From a virus, in IMG/VR virus record IMGVR_UViG_3300020404_000757, positions 1 through 33,810 of that record: 33,810 bases of DNA; one strand, written 5' to 3'. Both the position numbers and the translations under genes were made by a program. Below are positions 16,022-24,521 of this stretch, in pieces. Position 1 is the stretch's first letter; every line of letters begins with the position of its first letter. The notes beneath the pieces were generated by a model. It saw nothing but the letters and a program-made list of their open reading frames with translations. It was not told the DNA's origin and did no database searches.

Positions 16022-16702
16022 ATGAAAATATACGTAGGATATGACACAAGAGAAGACATTGCCTATCAAGTGTGTGAACATTCAATATACAGCAATTCTT
16101 CAGATGCTCAAGTTGTTCCATTGAATCAACAATCATTGCGACAAGATAAATGGTATTGGAGAGAATTAGACAAACTAGCCTCAACAGAATTTACATTCAC
16201 AAGATTTTTAATACCAGCACTAGAAAATTATAAAGGTTGGGCATTGTTTTGTGATTCCGATATAGTTTTTACAACTGATATAAAAGAGTTATTTGACCAA
16301 GCAGATGACAAGTATGCTGTAATGTGTGTCAAACATGACTACACACCCAAGCCAGGAATCAAAATGGACGGACAAAAACAAACTGTGTATCCAAGAAAAA
16401 ATTGGAGTTCTGTTGTGCTATACAACTGTGGACACAAATCAAATGAAAAATTATCAGTAGATTTAGTAAACAATCCAAACTATGATGGAGCATATTTTCA
16501 CAGATTTAGTTGGTTAAAAGATGAAGAAATAGGCACACTGTCGCATGAATGGAATTGGCTTGTGGGTTGGTACAAAGAGCCACAAGATGGTGAGCCGAAA
16601 GCCTTACACTACACTGAAGGCGGCCCGTGGTTCAAAAATTATCGTAATTGCGAATACGGTGATGTTTGGAAAAAATATCTCAACACCATGATGAGCAAAT
16701 GA
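16022..16702 (+). CDS. GT8-like glycosyltransferase
   Basis: The start at 16022 (MKIYVGYDTRED) is chosen because it opens a clean beta strand and lies after the late box; an in-frame ATG at 15932 would lie inside the upstream gene. The 226-aa protein has ALFCDSDIVF at residues 74-83 (DxD), SSVVLYNCGH, LSHEWNWLVGW and ALHYTEGGPWFKNY near the C-terminus, which matches the GT8 pattern of a metal-binding His and Gly before PW. Similar proteins are common in marine T4-like phages from memory. Substrate unknown. Confidence 0.8.
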   Translation: MKIYVGYDTREDIAYQVCEHSIYSNSSDAQVVPLNQQSLRQDKWYWRELDKLASTEFTFTRFLIPALENYKGWALFCDSDIVFTTDIKELFDQADDKYAVMCVKHDYTPKPGIKMDGQKQTVYPRKNWSSVVLYNCGHKSNEKLSVDLVNNPNYDGAYFHRFSWLKDEEIGTLSHEWNWLVGWYKEPQDGEPKALHYTEGGPWFKNYRNCEYGDVWKKYLNTMMSK

Positions 16703-16703
16703 T

Positions 16704-17501
16704 ATGCACTACTATTTTGATGGGGAAGATCAGATATTACAACATTGGAACCAAGGATTAGGTAGCCATTATCTTCCTTACGAAGAAATAAAGAAAACAT
16801 CACTAGATAACACAGTAAGTTTTAGAAGTTTAGCCAAAAGAAAAATAATAAGAGACTGTAAACAATCCGGTAGAACTTTTTATTATATTGATACAGGATA
16901 TGTTGGAAATCTTATTAAAACAAAATTATATCATAGAGTAGTTAAAAATGACGTACAACATAGCACAGTGTTTGACGCCCCAGACGATCGTTGGCGTAAA
17001 ATACAATCACGAAGTCCGGAATTGGAATTTGTAGAGTGGCGTAAAAATCATAAAGGCAAAATTTTACTTGTAACTCCAAGTGAAAAGCCTTGCAAGTTTT
17101 ATAACATAGACAGAGATCGTTGGGTCGCAGATACAATAGAAACATTGAAGAAACACACTGATAGAGAAATAATTGTAAGAGACAAAGGTAAAAGGCATGA
17201 AAGAGTTGGCGAAGGTAGTGTGCCTAAATATCTAATAAAAGAAAAAATATATGCAACTGTAACTTATCAATCTATTGCGGCAATAGAGAGTGTGTGCGTA
17301 GGAGTACCTGCTTTTACAATGGAAAAAACTGCGGCTGACAGTGTTACATCTAAAGATTTAAGTAAAATAGAAACACCTTTTTATCCAGATAGAGATCAAG
17401 TACACAAATGGCAACATTGGTTAGCATACTGCCAATATCATGTAAGTGAACTTGGTTCCGGAGAAGCAAGTAGGATTATGGAGAGATACAAATTGTTATG
17501 A
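16704..17501 (+). CDS. GT-B-like glycosyltransferase family member A
   Basis: This 265-aa protein belongs to a paralogous family with the genes at 17498, 19268 and 32753. It has GKILLVTPSE, DRWVADTIETLKKHTDREIIVRDKGKR and IYATVTYQSIAAIESVCVGVPAFTME, which correspond position by position to the others. The last segment resembles the donor-binding part of GT-B enzymes, where a Ser/Gly-rich loop follows VV.. and the E.. G.P motif. The acceptor and donor are unknown. It shows no DxD motif. Confidence 0.6.
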   Translation: MHYYFDGEDQILQHWNQGLGSHYLPYEEIKKTSLDNTVSFRSLAKRKIIRDCKQSGRTFYYIDTGYVGNLIKTKLYHRVVKNDVQHSTVFDAPDDRWRKIQSRSPELEFVEWRKNHKGKILLVTPSEKPCKFYNIDRDRWVADTIETLKKHTDREIIVRDKGKRHERVGEGSVPKYLIKEKIYATVTYQSIAAIESVCVGVPAFTMEKTAADSVTSKDLSKIETPFYPDRDQVHKWQHWLAYCQYHVSELGSGEASRIMERYKLL

Positions 17502-18445
17502 TAAATGTTGTAGCCTACATGAAGGTTATTCCTCCTGGGAATAAAAAACCACAAAAGCCTTTAATAATAAAAAACTTTATCGATGGTGTTAATGCCTGCG
17601 GAGACAAAGGAGTAATAAGCAATTCTTGGCAGTTAATACCTGCAGATGTTTCTGTATTACAAGGATTTGTACATCAGCAACCTCAAAAACATAGACATCT
17701 TATGTTAAGAAAAACTGTGTTTGAACAACAGCAAAAACGAAACAAACGCACTATGATTGTAGACTCTAGTTTATTTTTGTATGCTGATCCCAAGCAATCA
17801 AAAAATTATTTACGATATGGTTATGATGGAATTTTTCCTAACACAGCAGAATATTGTTGGGACAATCCAGATCCACAACGTTGGGAAGTAATTAAAAAAG
17901 ATTTAGGTATAGATTTAAAACCATGGAGATTGAGTGGAGGAAAATATATTTTAGTTTGTTGTCAAAGAGATGGTGGCTGGAGCATGGACGGCTTAAAAGT
18001 AAATGTTTGGTTACAACACGTGATTGAACAAATTAGAAAATTTACAAAAAAAGAAATAAGAATTAGATTTCACCCTGGTGACAAAGCATCATCGCAATGG
18101 GCATCACTTGTGAGACAATGGATAAACAGTGGACAGCCAAAATATCAAAATATTGAAATAAGTGGTGCAAAAAATCTTATAGATGAATTTGCACTTGCTC
18201 ATGCGGTAGTTGGTCATAACTCTAGTCCTACTGTTGCTTCTGTGATTGAAGGTATCCCAACACTAGTTACTGATCCAGAGAGAGCACAGATAAACGGAGT
18301 CAATCAAGTTAAATGGGAAGACTTAGATTCACCTACTCCGTATGACAGAGAATTATGGATTAGAAGACTTGCACAAATACATTGGACACTAGATGAAGTA
18401 AAATCAGGATTGGCATGGAAACATTTAAGGAAGTATGTCAAATGA
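17498..18445 (+). CDS. GT-B-like glycosyltransferase family member B
   Basis: This 315-aa protein, the longest of the four paralogues, has KPWRLSGGKYILVCCQRDGGW, VIEQIRKFTKKEIRIRFHPGDK and LAHAVVGHNSSPTVASVIEGIPTLVTD. The HP and NSS...E.IP pattern is like that of capsule and CDP-glycerol type GT-B transferases. Its start overlaps the previous stop by 4 bases and its stop lies in an ATGA with the next gene. The clear internal match to the other paralogues is the evidence; the biochemical role is inferred. Confidence 0.65.
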   Translation: MINVVAYMKVIPPGNKKPQKPLIIKNFIDGVNACGDKGVISNSWQLIPADVSVLQGFVHQQPQKHRHLMLRKTVFEQQQKRNKRTMIVDSSLFLYADPKQSKNYLRYGYDGIFPNTAEYCWDNPDPQRWEVIKKDLGIDLKPWRLSGGKYILVCCQRDGGWSMDGLKVNVWLQHVIEQIRKFTKKEIRIRFHPGDKASSQWASLVRQWINSGQPKYQNIEISGAKNLIDEFALAHAVVGHNSSPTVASVIEGIPTLVTDPERAQINGVNQVKWEDLDSPTPYDRELWIRRLAQIHWTLDEVKSGLAWKHLRKYVK

Positions 18446-19278
18446 TTACAACACTTACAACTTTTCATAAACCTGGATTAGACTTATATGGACAAAGATT
18501 CATAGATAGTTTTGCTAAAAATGTAGATAAAAAGATTAAATTATTGGTGTACGCAGAAAACTGTACACCTGTAAATCCAGATAATAAACAAATAACAATA
18601 ATAGATGCTAAAGAACTTATAAAATTAAATCAATTTAAATCACGTTGGGGTAATGTTCCTAAAGCAAATGGTAAATGTCCTTTCCCAGAAAAGCGACCAA
18701 GAGATCATCATAAAGAATTTAAATGGGACGCAATAAGATTTGCCAACAAAGTTTATGCTGTGTTTGATGCTGTAACAAGAACAGATGATCAGTGGACAGT
18801 ATGGATTGATGCAGATACATTTGTACATAGTCCTATATCTTACGAACAATTTGAAAATTTACTCCCAAATGATAAATGGATAACTTTTGTAGGTAGAGGT
18901 AAAGGTTCACAAACATGGCCCGAGTGCGGTTTCTATGGTTTAAACACGCAGACCGAAACTTGTAAAAGATTCTTATCTGAATTTGAACGTATGTATGAAG
19001 ATGCTGACAACGGTATTTTTAAATTAGACGAATGGCATGATAGTTTTGTGTTTGGAAAAATATTAAATCAACTAACTCCTTTAGATAAAAATTTTTATGA
19101 TTATTCAACAGGCATATACAACAAAACTGCTAAAACAGGAGGCGGTGGTCATCCTTTAATTAATTCAGTATTGGGAAATTATTTTGATCACATGAAAGGA
19201 GCACGTAAAACAAAAGGTAAAAGTCAAAAAAAAGATTTGATATCCAATCGTGCTGAATCTTACTGGAATGAAGTTTAG
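18442..19278 (+). CDS. GT-A type glycosyltransferase (WIDADTF motif)
   Basis: I choose the ATG at 18442, which overlaps the previous stop as ATGA, giving 278 aa; an in-frame ATG at 18415 would add nine residues inside the upstream gene. VWIDADTFVHSP at residues 120-131 is a DxD motif of the kind seen in hypothetical marine phage transferases, followed by CGFYGLN and a DEWHDSFVFGKIL helix. A KFKWDAIRF-like KEFKWDAIRFANKVYAV helix precedes the DxD, as expected for GT-A enzymes. Substrate unknown. Confidence 0.72.
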   Translation: MITTLTTFHKPGLDLYGQRFIDSFAKNVDKKIKLLVYAENCTPVNPDNKQITIIDAKELIKLNQFKSRWGNVPKANGKCPFPEKRPRDHHKEFKWDAIRFANKVYAVFDAVTRTDDQWTVWIDADTFVHSPISYEQFENLLPNDKWITFVGRGKGSQTWPECGFYGLNTQTETCKRFLSEFERMYEDADNGIFKLDEWHDSFVFGKILNQLTPLDKNFYDYSTGIYNKTAKTGGGGHPLINSVLGNYFDHMKGARKTKGKSQKKDLISNRAESYWNEV

Positions 19279-20104
19279 TCTATTCACAAACAATGGTCCT
19301 CTGAACAGTCCTTTAGTCTGGGAGGCAGTCAAAGCAGGTCTTAATAGATTAGGACACAGTGTTGATGAAAATAATTTAGATACAGATATACCTGTAATCT
19401 GGTCACTGCTATGGAATGGCAGAATGATGAAAAACAAATCTATTTGGAACACATTTAGACAACAACATAGAAAAGTGCTTGTTATAGAAGTAGGTGGCAT
19501 CAAAAGAAATATAACATGGAAAGTAGGAATAAACGGAATCAACAGAGCAGGAGAGTTTGGTCCGTTGAATAATAATGACTCAAGAGTAAAACAGTTTGAA
19601 TTATCATTGCGTCCTTGGCGTACTGAAGGAGATCATATATTATTGTGTTTACAACACGACAAAAGCGAACAGTGGGCAAGTATGCCTCCTTTAGAAAAAT
19701 ACGTCAAAGACACTGTTGAAAAAATACGACAATATACAGATAGAAAAATTGTTGTGAGACCTCATCCTAGATGTCCTTTAAAAACTATGCCTGTGTTAGA
19801 CAACGTAGGTTATGAAATACCAAGACAGATTAAGAATACATATGATGATTTTGACCTAAATTTTGCCAATGCTTGGGCAGTGATAAGTCACAGCAGTAAC
19901 CCAGGAATTCATGCTGTATTGAATGGAATACCTGCTTTTGTCAGTGAAGAAAGCCTAGCATATGATGTAGGAAACTCTGATTTCAGCACCATTGCCAGCC
20001 CAAAGACCCCCGATAGACAGCAATGGCTGAATGATTACACACATACTGAGTGGACTATTGAAGAAATAGCACAAGGCATTCCTTTTTCCAGATTGACTTT
20101 TTAA
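19268..20104 (+). CDS. GT-B-like glycosyltransferase family member C
   Basis: The start at 19268 (MKFSLFTNNG) is preferred; an ATG at 19250 is also in frame. The 278-aa protein has RPWRTEGDHILLCLQHD, VEKIRQYTDRKIVVRPHPRCP and NAWAVISHSSNPGIHAVLNGIPAFVS, the same three blocks as the genes at 17498 and 32753. The RPHPRCP segment is close to the HP motif of polysaccharide GT-B enzymes. The last codons of this gene contain the -35 box of the downstream early promoter (20093-20098). Confidence 0.65.
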   Translation: MKFSLFTNNGPLNSPLVWEAVKAGLNRLGHSVDENNLDTDIPVIWSLLWNGRMMKNKSIWNTFRQQHRKVLVIEVGGIKRNITWKVGINGINRAGEFGPLNNNDSRVKQFELSLRPWRTEGDHILLCLQHDKSEQWASMPPLEKYVKDTVEKIRQYTDRKIVVRPHPRCPLKTMPVLDNVGYEIPRQIKNTYDDFDLNFANAWAVISHSSNPGIHAVLNGIPAFVSEESLAYDVGNSDFSTIASPKTPDRQQWLNDYTHTEWTIEEIAQGIPFSRLTF

Positions 20105-20121
20105 CCAAAATCTATTATAAT
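20093..20121 (+). promoter_or_regulatory. Near-consensus sigma70 promoter, predicted leaderless start
   Basis: TTGACT at 20093-20098, a 17-base spacer and a perfect TATAAT at 20116-20121 give 11 of 12 consensus matches. The ATG at 20128 is 6 bases after the -10 box, exactly where a sigma70 start point is expected, so the mRNA would begin at the start codon. The -35 box lies in the last codons of the preceding gene. It marks the border between the late sugar island and the early uvsW operon. Confidence 0.8.
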
Positions 20122-20127
20122 AATGGT

Positions 20128-21411
20128 ATGCGTTCAATTACCATAGAAGAGTGTTTAGAATTAATGGCAGGATTTTCTGCCAAAGCGGTTACGCCAGCAT
20201 TTATTCTATTAGACCGTGATAAAAAAATTATTACAGATATTGCTAAAAAAGTTTATAAAGGCACAGCATTAACTGATAGACAACTAGATGCTGTAAAAAA
20301 AATATTAATTACCAGATATAAATCACAATTTAGAATGAGGGGAATTGATTTAGAAAACAGTGTTAACAATCTAAGACAACCTTTAAGACATTTAGACAGA
20401 AGCGAATACATAAGAATTGAAGAAGGATCTAATTATTTAGAACCGTATTGGTCAGGGTTTACTCCAAGCAAAGTTGTGGTAACAAGATTTCCATTCAACA
20501 TGACTTACTCAAAACAGATTACCGAAGTAAGAAAATTACTAGGACCTTTAAACAGTAGATTTTATTCACAAAAATTAAAAGACAAATATATTTTGCCTTA
20601 CACAGAAAAAATTGTACATAGACTGATTGGTAAATTTAAAAATAAAATAAAAGACATTGATCCTATTTTATTAGATGTATATAATGAATGTGAAAAAATT
20701 TACAAAAAAGAAAGTGAATACGTTCCAGGAATCTACAATTACAAAATACAAAATAGTTCAGAAACAGTTACAAATTACTATCAAGAATATTTTGGTGATC
20801 CAGTAAATGAAAATTTATATCTTTATTTTGACAGAAAAGAAAAAATGGGATTGAAATATTTTGATAAGGATATGTTAAAAGAATCAAGTAAAGATTTATC
20901 TCCTTTGAGTACCGCAATATTACACAGAACATATGCCCGAATTAATTTAGATACAAAAAAATGGCCCTACGAACAAATTATTAATACAATAAGTGAACTA
21001 CGACGTTTTCCTTTATTGGTGGTATTATCTGGTACAACCGAAAAAGATAGTTTGAAAGATTTACACAAAACACATAAACTGTTTAAAAATATTGTTGATG
21101 ATAAAGATGTTAGTGTATTAGTAAGATGTAAAAATGGAACGACTTTTGGTAAAGAATTTAACGATTACATTAAAGACAACAGATTAAATAATTCACTTGC
21201 GAAAAGTACAAAAATAGTGTATATTACAAGTAAGAAGATTCCAAAGCCTTTGCTAACATCTGAATGGGAACCTGAAGCAGTACTAATTGGAGACAGTACC
21301 AGAAGTTATACAAAGGTTGACAAATATATTGGCACCATTGATTTACAATTACAAATTAATGGACAAGACAGTTATTGGAATCAAATCCATGTTGGAGCAG
21401 ACACTATATGA
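20128..21411 (+). CDS. Unknown early protein upstream of uvsW
   Basis: This 427-aa protein has no motif I recognise. The N-terminal 60 residues (ALTDRQLDAVKKIL) look helical; the middle is rich in Lys and Tyr; the C-terminal third has FPLLVVLSGTTEKDSLKDLHK, VSVLVRCKNGTTFGKEF and KIVYITSKKIPKPLL, alternating strands and helices like a degenerate RecA or Rossmann fold, without P-loop or DEAD box. It is first in the operon with UvsW, overlapping it by 4 bases, and has its own promoter, which suggests an early DNA-metabolism role. Inference only. Confidence 0.7.
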   Translation: MRSITIEECLELMAGFSAKAVTPAFILLDRDKKIITDIAKKVYKGTALTDRQLDAVKKILITRYKSQFRMRGIDLENSVNNLRQPLRHLDRSEYIRIEEGSNYLEPYWSGFTPSKVVVTRFPFNMTYSKQITEVRKLLGPLNSRFYSQKLKDKYILPYTEKIVHRLIGKFKNKIKDIDPILLDVYNECEKIYKKESEYVPGIYNYKIQNSSETVTNYYQEYFGDPVNENLYLYFDRKEKMGLKYFDKDMLKESSKDLSPLSTAILHRTYARINLDTKKWPYEQIINTISELRRFPLLVVLSGTTEKDSLKDLHKTHKLFKNIVDDKDVSVLVRCKNGTTFGKEFNDYIKDNRLNNSLAKSTKIVYITSKKIPKPLLTSEWEPEAVLIGDSTRSYTKVDKYIGTIDLQLQINGQDSYWNQIHVGADTI

Positions 21412-22865
21412 GATGTAAAATTGTAATCACAGATGAAGTCAATGTAAAGATTGAAGGATTACCTGTGGATGTCCGCAGAAAAATTGCTAACAAATTTAAA
21501 TTTGCTGTTCCTTATGCTCGTTATCTTCCTCAATATAAACTAGGACGCTGGGATGGTAAAGTTGGTTTCTTTGGTTTAGGTGGTAACGGTTATGTGAATC
21601 ATTTAGATAAGATTATAGAATATCTTCACGAATCTGGAGTTGAGATAGAAGAAGTTAATGATAAAAGAGAAAAATTTGACTTAACATTTGATCAAGTAGA
21701 CAAAAATTATTTTAGTGCTAAGACTTGGCCCAAAGGACATTTATGCGAAGGTCAACCAATTGAACTGCGTGATTATCAAGTCGATGTTATCAACAATTTT
21801 ATTAAAGAACCACAAAGTTTACAAGAAGTTGCCACAGGCGCTGGAAAAACTATTATCACAGCGGCACTGAGTAGCATTTGCGAAAAGTTCGGACGTACTT
21901 TAGTAATTGTTCCAAACAAAGGACTTGTAACTCAAACTGAAGAAGACTATATTAACGTAGGATTAGACGTTGGTGTTTACTTTGGAGATAGAAAAGAATT
22001 AAATCGTACACACACAATTTGTACTTGGCAAAGTTTAAACGTGTTAGATAAAAAAGGTAAAGCAGGTGAATCTGTTTTTACATTAACAGATTTTTTAGAT
22101 GGTGTTAAAACTGTTATCATTGACGAAGTACACCAAGCAAAAGCAGAAGTATTGAAAAAATTATTAACACAGCATCTTAAAAATGCTCCGGTTAGATGGG
22201 GATTAACGGGCACTATTCCAAAAGAACAATTTGAATTTCAAAGTATATTAGCAAGTATTGGTCCTGTTGTAAATCAAATTTCAGCAAAAGAATTACAAGA
22301 TAAAGGCGTATTATCTAAATGTCATGTGAATGTTGTACAATTAATAGACACAGAAGTTTATAAAAATTATCAAGAAGAATTAAAATATCTTGTGACCAAC
22401 GACAAAAGATTAGAATACCTTGGCAAATTAATTAACAAAATAAAAGACAGCGGAAATACTCTTGTGTTAATAGATAGACTTACAGCGGGTAAACGACTTG
22501 CTGAGATCATTGATGACAGTGTCTTCATACAAGGAGAAACAAAGTTAGCAGATAGAAAAGAACAATATGATGAGATAAGCGATTCAGATAACAAAGTGAT
22601 TATAGCAACTTATGGTGTAGCATCAGTTGGTATAAACATACCAAGAATATTCAATTTAATTTTGATAGAGCCGGGCAAGTCATTTGTACGTGTTATACAA
22701 TCAATTGGAAGAGGTATACGTAAAGCCAAAGACAAAGACTTTGTTCAAATATGGGACTTAACATCTAGTTGTAAATTTGCTAAAAGACATTTAACGCATA
22801 GAAAAAAATTTTACAAAGAAGCAAACTATCCGTTTACGATAGAGAAAGTAGATTGGACGAAATGA
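21408..22865 (+). CDS. uvsW: UvsW, SF2 DNA helicase
   Basis: This helicase unwinds R-loops and remodels branched DNA in T4, shutting off origin replication and aiding recombination. The start at 21408 (MRCKIVITDEVN, ATGA overlap) is chosen over the in-frame ATG at 21375 and gives 485 aa, near T4 UvsW (about 503). It has RDYQ at residues 121-124 (Q motif), Walker A ATGAGKT at 142-148, a DEVH box at 239-242, LTGT at 266-269 and QSIGRGIRK as motif VI. An N-terminal domain of about 110 residues precedes the helicase core, as in T4. Confidence 0.93.
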   Translation: MRCKIVITDEVNVKIEGLPVDVRRKIANKFKFAVPYARYLPQYKLGRWDGKVGFFGLGGNGYVNHLDKIIEYLHESGVEIEEVNDKREKFDLTFDQVDKNYFSAKTWPKGHLCEGQPIELRDYQVDVINNFIKEPQSLQEVATGAGKTIITAALSSICEKFGRTLVIVPNKGLVTQTEEDYINVGLDVGVYFGDRKELNRTHTICTWQSLNVLDKKGKAGESVFTLTDFLDGVKTVIIDEVHQAKAEVLKKLLTQHLKNAPVRWGLTGTIPKEQFEFQSILASIGPVVNQISAKELQDKGVLSKCHVNVVQLIDTEVYKNYQEELKYLVTNDKRLEYLGKLINKIKDSGNTLVLIDRLTAGKRLAEIIDDSVFIQGETKLADRKEQYDEISDSDNKVIIATYGVASVGINIPRIFNLILIEPGKSFVRVIQSIGRGIRKAKDKDFVQIWDLTSSCKFAKRHLTHRKKFYKEANYPFTIEKVDWTK

Positions 22866-23197
22866 ACTGTTTAGGATTATTTTTAGCAATGTCAATGCAC
22901 GTTGGTTTAGAAGCAAATTATAATAATGTACACCCACACGCAAGATGCACTGTAGACAATAATATAGCAGGAGTATTTTACAACTCCGAAGATAGAATCA
23001 GCACATACATCGGTAAGGAGTTTGAATTAGACGAGTATTGGAATATTGAATTAGGACTTGTAACAGGATATAAATCTGAGGATATACTACCAATGATTAG
23101 ATACAAAGCAGGAGGCTTATTTGTTTCTCCTGCATATGAAAAACATAACGGCGAAGAAAACTACGGTGTAGTAATAGGTTGGGAGATAGGAAAATGA
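22862..23197 (+). CDS. Small beta-rich conserved protein, possible outer-membrane-like barrel
   Basis: This 111-aa protein, starting in the ATGA overlap with uvsW, has a short hydrophobic N-terminus (MNCLGLFLAMSM) followed by NYNNVHPHARC and alternating glycine- and aromatic-rich strands (IAGVFYNSED, STYIGKEF, NIELGLVTGY, NYGVVIGWEIG). The pattern of strands separated by turns resembles small beta-barrel proteins. Similar proteins occur, from memory, in marine phages near uvsW. A real signal peptide is not certain. Function unknown. Confidence 0.7.
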   Translation: MNCLGLFLAMSMHVGLEANYNNVHPHARCTVDNNIAGVFYNSEDRISTYIGKEFELDEYWNIELGLVTGYKSEDILPMIRYKAGGLFVSPAYEKHNGEENYGVVIGWEIGK

Positions 23198-24018
23198 GAA
23201 TAGCAGGAGCACAAATACCGGTCACAAATGACGTAGGTAAGAACTATGAAGCAATTAAAAAGGCTTGTGATTGGGCAATAGAAAATAATGTAGATTATTT
23301 GTTCACACCAGAAAATGCGTTGAGTGGTTACGTTGCCGAATCCTTCAACATCAATACTTGTAAAGAAACAGAAGAAGCAATGGCAAAATTAGTAGAATAT
23401 GCTTCAAGCAACAAGTTAGGTTTAATAGTAGGCACACTATGGTTAGATGATAAAGATAAAATTAACGGTCCTTTCTTTGGATTTAAATCTAATCAATTAA
23501 GATTTTATAACCAAGAAGGAGAATATATTGGTTCAACAAAGAAAACAAAGTTAGTAAGTTTTGATGCTGATTGTGAAAAAGAAACAAAAGCACCAGTGAT
23601 TACTTTGACCAAAGGCGAAGCAAAGTTAAAAGTTGGAGCATTAATATGTAACGATCTTGTAGGCAATTACTATGGGGGCGGTGACAATCTTGCTTCTAAA
23701 CTAAAAGATGAACAGGTTGCTCTTATAATTCATGCCAGCAATACACAAAAAGATCAAGGCCCGCATATTAAATTGTTACACGATAACTTCCATGATGCTT
23801 GTACTCAATTTATTACATATGCTACTAATATTCCAATATTAAGTGTGGACAATCCGTGGCACTTACATGGAGTAGAAAGCAAAGACGGAACATCATTTAC
23901 ATCAGGCATATATTTCCCATTAGAGGCAAAATACCAAGCACCAAAGACAGGCACTCAATATTTTTACTATGATCATAGTGATATAACTTATTCATTCTCG
24001 GAAGGAACAGACAAATGA
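23194..24018 (+). CDS. Carbon-nitrogen hydrolase (nitrilase superfamily)
   Basis: This protein of 274 aa, taken from the ATGA overlap at 23194, has the nitrilase-type catalytic triad: Glu40 in FTPENALSGY, Lys119 in STKKTKLVSF and Cys152 in VGALICNDLVG. RIAGAQIPV at the start and the LGLIVGTLW strand fit the alpha-beta-beta-alpha fold. Members hydrolyse amides or nitriles, for example in NAD synthesis or polyamine and amino-acid metabolism. The substrate here is unknown. The gene sits inside the early uvsW operon. I know of no such enzyme among T4 core genes. Confidence 0.85.
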   Translation: MRIAGAQIPVTNDVGKNYEAIKKACDWAIENNVDYLFTPENALSGYVAESFNINTCKETEEAMAKLVEYASSNKLGLIVGTLWLDDKDKINGPFFGFKSNQLRFYNQEGEYIGSTKKTKLVSFDADCEKETKAPVITLTKGEAKLKVGALICNDLVGNYYGGGDNLASKLKDEQVALIIHASNTQKDQGPHIKLLHDNFHDACTQFITYATNIPILSVDNPWHLHGVESKDGTSFTSGIYFPLEAKYQAPKTGTQYFYYDHSDITYSFSEGTDK

Positions 24019-24521
24019 AAATATTAACAGTGGAAAATATTCCATATGATCTAAACAAAATGCCTCAAACAGTTTCAGACGACATGGCATTTAGTGTATT
24101 AGATAACAGTAATCCAAAAGAACCTGATTTCTTTTTCTTGCCATTAATTTACATTGAATCATTCAATGCTCCGGCAATAGTTTTAGAAATAGGAGGCAAA
24201 GAAGTAACTATGCCGCTTGATTGGAGCATAGCAGTAGGAGACAAAGAAGACAGTAACACAGTTGAAGTTGTACCATTAACTAGTATAGCAGACAGAGGAT
24301 TTTCAGCATTTATTTTTAATCCGTTAAATGGATTCAAAGCAGACTTTTACGAAGTAAATGTTGTTAATTTTTATAATGACGTGAAATGGTACTTTCCAAA
24401 AATTAAAAACAATCAACTTTTATCTACACCTTTAACTGATAACAAAAGTCCAGATTGTGCATTTTTTGTAAAAGATATTTCTAGACAGTGTGAAAGTATA
24501 GAATACACTAATTTGCTCTAA
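24015..24521 (+). CDS. Conserved marine phage protein, unknown function
   Basis: This 168-aa protein has FFFLPLIYIESFNAPAIVLEIGGKEVTMPLDWSIAVGD, DRGFSAFIFNPLNGFKADF, KWYFPKIKNNQLLSTPL and PDCAFFVKDISRQCESI as recognisable blocks. It has no membrane segment or enzyme signature. I remember closely related proteins in T4-like cyanophages and pelagiphages, but no assigned function. It overlaps its neighbours by 4 and 1 bases, so it is coexpressed with the nitrilase-like gene and the rest of the operon. Confidence 0.75.
   Translation: MKILTVENIPYDLNKMPQTVSDDMAFSVLDNSNPKEPDFFFLPLIYIESFNAPAIVLEIGGKEVTMPLDWSIAVGDKEDSNTVEVVPLTSIADRGFSAFIFNPLNGFKADFYEVNVVNFYNDVKWYFPKIKNNQLLSTPLTDNKSPDCAFFVKDISRQCESIEYTNLL

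Noticed and set aside
19165-19542. Minus-strand open frame of 125 codons
   Set aside because: Antisense to two glycosyltransferase genes; rich in Phe, Leu, Ile as expected from the complement of AT-rich coding DNA.
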